Source of the DNA: Bacteroidales bacterium
GTDB lineage: Bacteria; Bacteroidota; Bacteroidia; Bacteroidales; B18-G4
DNA length: 8,218 nt
Reading direction: 5' to 3'
Assembly: GCA_023132505.1 (NCBI GenBank)
Contig: JAGLYE010000058.1
Location: 1-8,218, forward strand
Part shown: piece after piece, positions 1-5,375 of the stretch
How the letters are laid out: the number at the start of each line of letters is the position of its first letter
Numbering within the stretch: position 1 is the first letter of the stretch
Made by a program: the position numbers and the translations under genes
Notes under the pieces: generated by a model
What the model saw: only the letters and a program-made list of their open reading frames with translations
What the model was told of the DNA's origin: nothing
Database searches by the model: none

Positions 1-12
1 GGAGCCACAAAG

Positions 13-89
13 ACCTCGTATCCCACACTTTGTACCGTCAACTGCCTACTGCCTACTGCCTACCGCCTACCGTCAACCGTCAACTATTT
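13..89. repeat. Array of eleven degenerate 7-bp tandem repeats
   Basis: From 13 the sequence divides without a gap into heptamers: acctcgt, atcccac, actttgt, accgtca, actgcct three times, accgcct, accgtca twice, and actattt at 83-89. Every unit begins A, then a pyrimidine, then a pyrimidine, while the last four bases vary. Read on the minus strand the units are NNNNRRT, for example TGACGGT and AGGCAGT. The central copies are identical or nearly so and the outer ones have drifted, as expected if copies expand by slippage and then decay. The stop codon and last residues of the mevalonate kinase gene fall inside the right-hand units. Tandem heptanucleotide repeats (STRR) are known from filamentous cyanobacteria. 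I do not know the name, if any, of this class in Bacteroidota. No function can be read from it. Confidence 0.85.
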
Positions 90-1045
90 TTATACACTGC
101 AATAACCTTCTGTCCCTGGCTTTTCAGCGACTTCAGGCTTGCTTCAAAATCCTGTGTGAAGCCGAGAATAAAGCCACCACCACCGCTGCCGCAGAGCTTC
201 AGGGAATATACTTTTTTGTCGAGGCCGGCTTTCCAGATGCTGATCACCGAGTCGGGGATCATGGGGCGCAAATGCTTGTATTGAAATGCCGACAGCTCAT
301 GCAGGGCAGGGAAGAACACATCGGTTTTCCCTTCGAGCAGGGAGTGGATGCAGGTATCGTTGAGGGGGATGAGCGTTTCGTTGATCAGCTTGTCGAAGGC
401 CGGGTCCTGGCATTTTTCAAAGAAGAGGCTTACCAGTGGATGTGTGATACCCGGCCGTCCGGTGTCGACCAGAAAAATGGCCCCCTCGCGCGGGAATTTA
501 TTACGGGGGATGCCAACAACACGTATGCCGGTCTCCCCATTGATGAGCAAAGGGTACTTGAGGTAGCAGTTTAGCGGGTCGATGCCGCTGCTGATGCCAT
601 GGAAGTAGTTTTCCATCTGGGCAAAGATCTCTTTAAGGCGGCGTACCTCTTCCTGCTTCAGGTTGCGCTGCGAGCGGATCTTGTTTTTTGCATAACGCTG
701 ATAGATGGCTGCACACAAAGCCCCGGAGCTGCCGATGCCAAAACCCTGTGGGATGGTCGACTCGAAGAAGAGATTACTCCCGATTTCCTTGCGGAAGCGC
801 TCCAGGTCAAGGATACATTTCAACTCACCTTTTTCTTGCAGCTCAGCGAGATGGGTATGGTATTCGCGCAACAGCTTGTTAGAGTCGATGGCGAAGTCAT
901 GGTCGGTATAACGGTATTTGTTCAGGAACCCAAACTCGCCCTTGAAGTGGGCATAGGGGATGGTGAGACCCATGGAGTCACAAATCACGCTATACTCTCC
1001 GAAGAGCATGATCTTGGCATAAAACACTTCAGGACTGTTAGTCAT
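80..1045 (-). CDS. mvk: Mevalonate kinase (GHMP superfamily)
   Basis: This 321-residue cytoplasmic enzyme should phosphorylate mevalonate with ATP to 5-phosphomevalonate. The N-terminal GHMP motif is AKIMLFGEYSVI at residues 10-21. The ATP-binding glycine-rich loop is PQGFGIGSSGAL at 99-110. The E-x3-HG-x2-SG-x-D signature at 145-156 includes the Glu that binds the metal ion and the catalytic Asp (D156). The C-terminal GHMP motif is KLCGSGGGGFILGF at 283-296. The length suits the family. The ATG at 1045 lies 8 bases after the decarboxylase stop, so the two genes are almost certainly co-transcribed, and the FGEY motif sits where expected from this start. It is the last gene of the mevalonate block seen here. 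Its TGA stop (80-82) lies within a tandem heptamer array, so the final residues (N-S) are encoded by repeat units. A different small-molecule GHMP kinase is possible, but the motif and the neighbours favour mevalonate kinase. Confidence 0.93.
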   Translation of the reverse strand: MTNSPEVFYAKIMLFGEYSVICDSMGLTIPYAHFKGEFGFLNKYRYTDHDFAIDSNKLLREYHTHLAELQEKGELKCILDLERFRKEIGSNLFFESTIPQGFGIGSSGALCAAIYQRYAKNKIRSQRNLKQEEVRRLKEIFAQMENYFHGISSGIDPLNCYLKYPLLINGETGIRVVGIPRNKFPREGAIFLVDTGRPGITHPLVSLFFEKCQDPAFDKLINETLIPLNDTCIHSLLEGKTDVFFPALHELSAFQYKHLRPMIPDSVISIWKAGLDKKVYSLKLCGSGGGGFILGFTQDFEASLKSLKSQGQKVIAVYKNS

Positions 1046-1053
1046 TCCCCGCT

Positions 1054-2076
1054 TTACAGTTTCCGCGGACCTGTACCGATATGGTCATTGATCCGGTATT
1101 TGTCGTTGCAATATAACAATAATTCCTGAGTGATAAACTCTTCTACTTCTGCCGAATCCTTGCCATGATAGAGGAGATGTACATTGGGACCGGCATCCAG
1201 CGTATAACAGATGGGGACACAGCTGAGTTCACGAAAAGCTCTGATCCTGTGAATGATATGCAGGGTTTCGGCCTTGAGGAGGATATAGCTTGGATTGGAG
1301 CTCATCATGAGTGCGTGCAAGCCGAGGGCTTCGGCTTCAACGATGCGGATGAAGTTTACATGGTCGCCCTTTTTAAGAGCCTTAATCAGGTCTGAAAAGT
1401 TTTTATTAGCCAGCTTAAAGCGTTCCTTTGCATAGGTGTGTCTGTCCATGAGTTTGTGCCCGGCCCTGCTGCTCACCGCCTTGATGCCCTGGTCTACGAT
1501 GAGGATGGTATCGCGCATGTCACTAAAGCTTTCATGTATCTCAACAGCTAGTGGTGTGGCGTATTCATCGCTGCTGCCGGGAATCTGATCTGACTTGCCC
1601 CAACTCACAAAACCACCGTATACGGAGCGTGCAGCACTGCCGGATCCCAGGCGGCCAAGGAAAGACGCTTTTTGAAAGAATTCTTCTTCCGCCAATTTCT
1701 TCCCTGTGATCTCTTCCTCCAGTGAACACAGGCAAAGTGCCAGGCTGCTCATGGCTGAGGCCGAAGAGGCGATGCCTGCAGAATGTGGAAAGCTGTTCAC
1801 TGAATCGATGTGGAGGTCAAGCTCTTTCAGGATCGGCAGCTGGGATTCGATGGATCTGATGTAGTCACGTGCCCGGGCAGTGAATTGTTCCTTGCGCTCA
1901 CCGTCGAATAGCAGATCCACCTTGCCATTACCTTCTTTCCAAGAGATTTCGGTAGAGCTGTGGCATTCACTCAATGTAAAGCTGAGACTCGGATTGCCCG
2001 GCAGCTGTATGCCATGCTTGCCCCAGTATTTGACCAGGGCGATATTGGATGGGCTTTGCCAGAAGATCTTGTTCAT
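1054..2076 (-). CDS. mvaD: Diphosphomevalonate decarboxylase
   Basis: This 340-residue enzyme should carry out the ATP-dependent decarboxylation of mevalonate 5-diphosphate to isopentenyl diphosphate, the last step of the classical mevalonate pathway. The family signature NIALVKYWGKH is at residues 11-21, the phosphate-binding stretch PHSAGIASSASA at 97-108, GSGSAARS at 144-151 and LDAGPN at 293-298. K16, R150 and D294 align with Lys18, Arg158 and Asp302 of the yeast enzyme. That separates it from archaeal-type phosphomevalonate decarboxylases, which have lost such residues, and implies that the substrate is the diphosphate. The ATG at 2076 places the signature at the normal distance from the N terminus. 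A 225-base gap carrying a nested repeat separates it from the upstream GYDIA kinase gene. Mevalonate kinase follows after 8 bases. Confidence 0.95.
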   Translation of the reverse strand: MNKIFWQSPSNIALVKYWGKHGIQLPGNPSLSFTLSECHSSTEISWKEGNGKVDLLFDGERKEQFTARARDYIRSIESQLPILKELDLHIDSVNSFPHSAGIASSASAMSSLALCLCSLEEEITGKKLAEEEFFQKASFLGRLGSGSAARSVYGGFVSWGKSDQIPGSSDEYATPLAVEIHESFSDMRDTILIVDQGIKAVSSRAGHKLMDRHTYAKERFKLANKNFSDLIKALKKGDHVNFIRIVEAEALGLHALMMSSNPSYILLKAETLHIIHRIRAFRELSCVPICYTLDAGPNVHLLYHGKDSAEVEEFITQELLLYCNDKYRINDHIGTGPRKL

Positions 2077-2147
2077 TTATCTCGGGTTCATTTAATAAAT
2101 TGGCTATCGGTTACCGGAGATTAATAATAGTAATTAATAACCTGGTT

Positions 2148-2297
2148 GCCACAGAGGCTCTGAGGCACAGAGTTGCACGGCTCTTTGAGAAGTGCCAACT
2201 GGGGTACTCTGTGTTCCCCGCCTGCCTTACTACTAAGTACGGGCGCCTACGCTAAAGCTTCAGTGACAGCATGCGGGCAGGCCTGTGTCTCCGTGGC
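2148..2297. repeat. Imperfect inverted-repeat element between kinase and decarboxylase genes
   Basis: The outer arms are gccacagaggctc (2148-2160) and the tail ctccgtggc (2289-2297), which are imperfect reverse complements. Inside them cacagag (2166-2172) pairs perfectly with ctctgtg (2207-2213), and gttgcac (2172-2178) nearly matches the complement of gtgccaac (2192-2199). The whole could fold as a long interrupted hairpin in DNA or in the operon transcript. The cacagag/ctctgtg/ccgtggc vocabulary looks like a dispersed intergenic repeat seen in many environmental bacteria, from memory only. It fills most of the 225 bases between the two genes. No ORF with any family resemblance lies in it. 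Confidence 0.6.
2218..2282. repeat. Short unit with 7-bp terminal inverted repeats, nested in the larger element
   Basis: The arms gcctgcc (2220-2226) and ggcaggc (2276-2282) are perfect reverse complements enclosing about 49 bases, including gcgcctacgctaaagctt (2233-2250 region). The unit is flanked by near-direct copies of one sequence: ctgtgt-tcc at 2209-2217 and ctgtgt-ctcc at 2283-2292. This is what insertion of a small mobile unit into the arm of the outer repeat, with duplication of the target, would leave. It encodes nothing, so any movement would need enzymes supplied elsewhere. Confidence 0.45.
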
Positions 2298-2301
2298 TAT
2301 A

Positions 2302-3231
2302 TTAATGAATGCTTAATACCAAATAATGCCATGAAAAGCACGTTTTTAATCCGTTTTTGCTAAAATAAGATTTTATTTCTTCAAACCCAATTTCACTTGA
2401 AGCAAGGAAAAAATCCCCGCCCCACGCGCCGAGTGATTTGATGCTGCCGGGGAAGCCGGGGAAACGTTCTTCTTTAATTTTTGGTAACTGCAACACCCCC
2501 GACATGATCTCCTCATGCTCATCCAGCAGCAAGTTAAAATCCTGCAGCGTTTTTGCACTTGTGATATCCAGGCTGATCTCTGAGATCCTGTTCTTGTCTG
2601 CTTCCAGGAAACCGGCACCACTTAAAAACGTGTTTATGCTTGCTGCCGAATCCTGCTTGCGCCCGGAATACACAAAGGCAAGCTTATCTTTATACGGCGG
2701 ATTGAAGCTCACCTTCCGGGTGACTGGACAGCCCTGTACCAGGCGATAGCGGATAGGGCCGTCCGCACGCGCACAGGCAATGTCATAGCCTGAGCCTTTT
2801 TGTGTTTTCATTAAGAGCTCGTACGGGTCGATATCAAACCATCCGGCAACATTATTAATGAGGCTGGAGCTGCTGCCCAGTCCCCACTCCTGACTGAAAC
2901 CGAGATTTGATTCAACTTTTAATGCTTTGTCTACTGTCAGGGCCCCGGGATTAAGCTTTTTCGCTTCCAGCAATAATGCTTGCAGGTATTCTGCCGTCCT
3001 GGCATTGGATGCTTTTAGGATGTTAGGTACGGGGAGGGAAAATTCTGCTTCGAACCAGCATTTATCCCGGTAAAAGCTATTCCAGCTGAGCTTTACGGGG
3101 CCATCAGTTGTTTCTACGCTCATCTCCTGTCCGGGAATGGTGGGCACCGCCAGTGCCAGCGCCCCGTGTAATACAAGGTATTCGCCTGTGATAAGCAGCT
3201 TTCCGTTCGAATAAAATGTGTTTTTCTCCAA
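2302..3231 (-). CDS. GYDIA-family GHMP kinase, candidate phosphomevalonate kinase
   Basis: This is a 309-residue cytoplasmic GHMP kinase. Seen directly are SNGKLLITGEYLVL at residues 8-21 (N-terminal motif), the ATP loop EWGLGSSSSLI at 115-125, the family-naming GSGYDIACA at 146-154, and a C-terminal glycine motif KSLGAWGGDFFLA at 265-277. The start codon is TTG at 3231. The next in-frame ATG (Met38) would remove the conserved GEY motif, and no in-frame ATG lies just upstream, so TTG is the credible start. The start is 10 bases after the HMG-CoA reductase stop, so translation is probably coupled. The reaction is not proven by sequence. Since the neighbouring kinase matches mevalonate kinase and the decarboxylase needs a diphosphate substrate, phosphorylation of 5-phosphomevalonate is the most economical assignment (inference). 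Confidence 0.88.
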   Translation of the reverse strand: MEKNTFYSNGKLLITGEYLVLHGALALAVPTIPGQEMSVETTDGPVKLSWNSFYRDKCWFEAEFSLPVPNILKASNARTAEYLQALLLEAKKLNPGALTVDKALKVESNLGFSQEWGLGSSSSLINNVAGWFDIDPYELLMKTQKGSGYDIACARADGPIRYRLVQGCPVTRKVSFNPPYKDKLAFVYSGRKQDSAASINTFLSGAGFLEADKNRISEISLDITSAKTLQDFNLLLDEHEEIMSGVLQLPKIKEERFPGFPGSIKSLGAWGGDFFLASSEIGFEEIKSYFSKNGLKTCFSWHYLVLSIH

Positions 3232-3241
3232 ACCGTTAGGA

Positions 3242-4573
3242 TTAGGAATTCCCTTTGCGCAAGCGGGTAACCATCTCTTTTACATTGTTGAATGACACCT
3301 TCTTATCACTGAAATAGTCCACGGCCTTTTCTTTCTCTTTATTGGTCACGCCGATGTGGTTAAGGATATTATAAAGGTGCATCTTCATATGCCCGACCTG
3401 TATGCCTTTGGTAGTAAGTGATTTCACTGCGCTGAAGTTATTGGCAAGCCCTGCGGCTGCTGCTATCATCATCAGCTGTTCCGCACCCGGGTTGTTGAGC
3501 AGCTCCAGCGAGAACTTTGCCAGTGGGTGCAGGGAGGTGAGCCCGCCTACTGTGCCCAGGGCCAGTGGCACGCTTAGCTCATACCTGAATTTGCCATCTT
3601 CTATGATTACGTTGGTGAGGGATGTGTATTTGCCGTTTCTGGCTGCATAGGTATGTGCGCAACCTTCGATGGCTCTGAAGTCGTTGCCGGTGGCCAGCAC
3701 TACGGCATCGATACCGTTCATGATGCCTTTGTTGTGTGTGGTGGCCCGGTATTCATCTGCCTGTGCGATGCGCACGGCCATTTTAAATTTTTCGGCAAAC
3801 TGCTGAGCGCTCAAATCACGGTCCATTTCGCCAAACTCTTCGATATCGCATTCCACCCAGGTCCTGACCAGGCATTCCGGCGTATAGTTAGAGAGGATGG
3901 CCATCACTATCTCGCAGTTTTTTTCTTTGCCGGTAAAGCGTTTTTCTTCTTTCAGAAAGCGCTTGAGTTGAAGCCCGAATTCCTCGAGGCAGGAATTGAT
4001 GAAGTTTGCCCCCATGCTATCGATGGTATCAAAGCTGGCCTTGAGCTGGTAGTAGTTTTCGATTTTATCGCTCATGTCGATCAGCTCGATGTCGAGGATG
4101 CCGCCACCCCGCTTGCGCATATTTGTGGTGATATGGTTGGCTTCGGTTATCAGCTTTTCCCTGATCTCAGGCATAGAACTGCGCAGCTTATCAGTGTCGC
4201 CTTCCCAAATGAAGTGCAGCTGTCCGACCTTAGTCATGGAGACTACCTTGGCATGGAAGCCGCCCCTTTCCGACCAGAATTTGGCTGCATTGGAGGCCGC
4301 GGCGATCACCGAGCTTTCTTCTATCACCATGGGCACCAGGTACATATTACCGTTGATCACAAAGTTGGGTGCAATGCCATAGGGAAAGGAAAAGTTGGAG
4401 ATGGTGTTCTCAGCGAACTCATCCAGCCTCTTCTGTATGTCGGGATCGTTATGCCAGAATGATTTGAGTTCCCGGGCAGCTTTAGCCGGGTTCTCAAAAT
4501 AGCTGGCCGTAAGGTCGATCTTTTGCTCCTTGTTAAGCTTCGAAAAGCCTTTCCTGATTTGCTGCTTTTGCAT
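3242..4573 (-). CDS. mvaA: Hydroxymethylglutaryl-CoA reductase, class II
   Basis: This 443-residue soluble enzyme interconverts HMG-CoA and mevalonate using NAD(P)H. It lacks the membrane domain of class I enzymes. By analogy with the Pseudomonas mevalonii enzyme, the catalytic residues are visible: a Glu in PMVIEESSVIAAAS (E85/E86), K282 in HNKGIMNGIDAVV, D298 in ATGNDFR (16 residues after the Lys, as in P. mevalonii) and H395 in QVGHMKMHL. The nucleotide-binding stretch DSMGANFIN is at 185-193. Class II enzymes are often labelled degradative, but here the gene heads a biosynthetic block with the two kinases and the decarboxylase, so the likely direction is mevalonate synthesis. The ATG at 4573 is the only sensible start. 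A TATCTTTG motif 8 bases upstream suggests a very short leader. The gene is intact, with base composition like its neighbours. Confidence 0.95.
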   Translation of the reverse strand: MQKQQIRKGFSKLNKEQKIDLTASYFENPAKAARELKSFWHNDPDIQKRLDEFAENTISNFSFPYGIAPNFVINGNMYLVPMVIEESSVIAAASNAAKFWSERGGFHAKVVSMTKVGQLHFIWEGDTDKLRSSMPEIREKLITEANHITTNMRKRGGGILDIELIDMSDKIENYYQLKASFDTIDSMGANFINSCLEEFGLQLKRFLKEEKRFTGKEKNCEIVMAILSNYTPECLVRTWVECDIEEFGEMDRDLSAQQFAEKFKMAVRIAQADEYRATTHNKGIMNGIDAVVLATGNDFRAIEGCAHTYAARNGKYTSLTNVIIEDGKFRYELSVPLALGTVGGLTSLHPLAKFSLELLNNPGAEQLMMIAAAAGLANNFSAVKSLTTKGIQVGHMKMHLYNILNHIGVTNKEKEKAVDYFSDKKVSFNNVKEMVTRLRKGNS

Positions 4574-4581
4574 GATGGCTG

Positions 4582-4608
4582 CAAAGATAAGGCTTTTGAA
4601 AAAACAAA
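4582..4608 (-). promoter_or_regulatory. Candidate Bacteroidota-type promoter for the mevalonate operon
   Basis: On the minus strand TATCTTTG (4589-4582) matches the Bacteroidota -7 consensus TAnnTTTG exactly. TTTG at 4608-4605 could be the -33 element, but the 15-base spacer is shorter than the usual roughly 19-21. The -7 box ends only 8 bases before the ATG of HMG-CoA reductase, so a transcript from it would be nearly leaderless. The motif is short and could be chance. Its exact match and position make it the best promoter candidate in the window. Confidence 0.4.
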
Positions 4609-4620
4609 GTTTTTTAAAAG
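4593..4620. repeat. AT-rich inverted repeat upstream of HMG-CoA reductase
   Basis: Bases 4593-4603 pair with 4610-4620 as an 11-bp stem (one G-T wobble) around a 6-base loop. It overlaps the candidate -33 element. The stem is almost all A-T, so it is weak as RNA. It could be an operator-like site or simply a by-product of A and T tracts. Confidence 0.35.
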
Positions 4621-4697
4621 TGTTGGATTTCAGGTGCTGGGCACATAGATTTTTTAATACAAAGAATAAAGTGCCTCACAAAGGCTAGGATAAATTA

Positions 4698-4733
4698 ATT
4701 CTGAATTCTGATATCAGCTATCTGATTTCCGTT
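4698..4733. repeat. Possible degenerate heptamer repeat tract at the 3' end of the DUF4468 gene
   Basis: Two exact attctga copies (4698-4711) are followed, after one extra T, by atcagct (4713-4719), atctgat (4720-4726) and the weaker ttccgtt (4727-4733). The first four units fit the A-pyrimidine-pyrimidine-N4 pattern of the array at 13-89, and the tract also ends in the stop codon of the gene beside it. With so few copies and one phase slip, chance is a real alternative. No convincing terminator is seen here; atcag/ctgat at 4713-4726 is only a 5-bp stem. Confidence 0.4.
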
Positions 4734-5286
4734 ACCATTCTTCTTCTTCCACTTTCACCTTCGGAACCATATATTCCTTGAGGGAAGCTGCGAAGTCGTC
4801 GATAGAATAAGCCCTGATCTGCTCGAGGTACAGGGGCCATTGTTCGTTATAGTCGCGGTGGGCGGTGTTGAGCCAGTGTTCGCAGGGGTAACGCGATTGC
4901 CGGGTAAGCACAAATTCATCGAGTGTATAGCGATAGCGACCATCTTTGCATTCGATCTTAAAATAATATTTGATGATGCCGGCGGTCTTTTTTATGTCTT
5001 TTTCATAAAAATAGATTTCAAACTGGTGCTTTCCCTTGATCACCCCTGATGCGGCATCCCTCACCTGCGTCACGTAAACAGGTTGTTTGAAATAGTGGTG
5101 GAGCCATTCGCTTGCACGGTTGAATAACTCTTGCCTTGTTCCGGTCTCTTCCACTACCTCCTGGAAGGTGATCAAACCGGTATTGGGATCTACAGGGATG
5201 GCCTCAGCACCTTCCACTTTTTCTTCTTGCCCAAAAGCAAATGAAACTGTGAATAATATGATTAGTAAAGTGATGAGCTTTTTCAT
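4732..5286 (-). CDS. Exported DUF4468-like protein
   Basis: This is a 184-residue protein of unknown function. Residues 1-20 form a signal peptide: Lys-Lys, then a hydrophobic run ending in SFAFGQ, with likely cleavage near residue 19-20, giving a periplasmic or surface product. There is no lipobox cysteine. The mature part opens with IPVDPNTGLITFQEVVE (30-46), followed by a helix ending RASEWLHHYF (57-66), then strands around GVIKGKHQFEIYF and YYFKIECKDGRYRYTLDEF. This order fits DUF4468, a family common in Bacteroidota and described as having a TBP-like fold (assigned from memory, not searched). It ends in an acidic tail, KVEEEEW. The ATG at 5286 follows an A-rich leader. It stands alone between the groEL terminator and the mevalonate operon, with no evident functional tie to either. 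Confidence 0.75.
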   Translation of the reverse strand: MKKLITLLIILFTVSFAFGQEEKVEGAEAIPVDPNTGLITFQEVVEETGTRQELFNRASEWLHHYFKQPVYVTQVRDAASGVIKGKHQFEIYFYEKDIKKTAGIIKYYFKIECKDGRYRYTLDEFVLTRQSRYPCEHWLNTAHRDYNEQWPLYLEQIRAYSIDDFAASLKEYMVPKVKVEEEEW

Positions 5287-5339
5287 AGTTTATTACTTAT
5301 TTACGAATACTCACTTCAAATATTGTACTGTAAAGATAT

Positions 5340-5375
5340 AAAAAAAGCCCCCCGAGTACTCGGAGGGCTTTTTTT
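5340..5375 (-). terminator. Rho-independent terminator of groESL
   Basis: Bases 5340-5355 pair with 5360-5375 around the 4-base loop gtac, with a single C-A mismatch. The core is GC-rich (gccc/gggc and ccga/tcgg) and is bordered by A and T runs. On the minus strand the stem is followed by seven Ts (5346-5340). The right arm directly abuts the groEL stop codon at 5376-5378, so there is no untranslated spacer. Because both sides carry A/T runs it could also stop plus-strand transcription. Confidence 0.9.

Noticed and set aside
1..33. Inverted repeat acaaag (7-12) / ctttgt (28-33) as a possible terminator for mevalonate kinase
   Set aside because: The stem is only 6 bp with a 15-base loop and no T tract on the minus strand, and most of it is explained by the heptamer units. 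No firm terminator for the gene is visible inside the window.
599..1129. Plus-strand open frame of 176 codons
   Set aside because: It is antisense to mevalonate kinase, running past its start, with no recognisable motifs or initiation context. It is a shadow frame.
2049..2255. Short plus-strand ORFs across the 2077-2301 gap as small genes
   Set aside because: They run through repeat DNA and the antisense start of the decarboxylase gene, with no family-like sequence. The gap is better explained as repeat elements.
3653..4462. Long plus-strand open frame of 269 codons
   Set aside because: It lies wholly antisense within the HMG-CoA reductase gene, resembles no family, and is a composition-driven shadow of a conserved gene.
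5317..5324. AATATTTG on the minus strand as a -7 promoter box for the DUF4468 gene
   Set aside because: It is one base off TAnnTTTG at a plausible distance (30 bases) from the ATG, but no TTTG/TTG lies at the right upstream spacing, which falls in the groEL terminator. Too weak to list.
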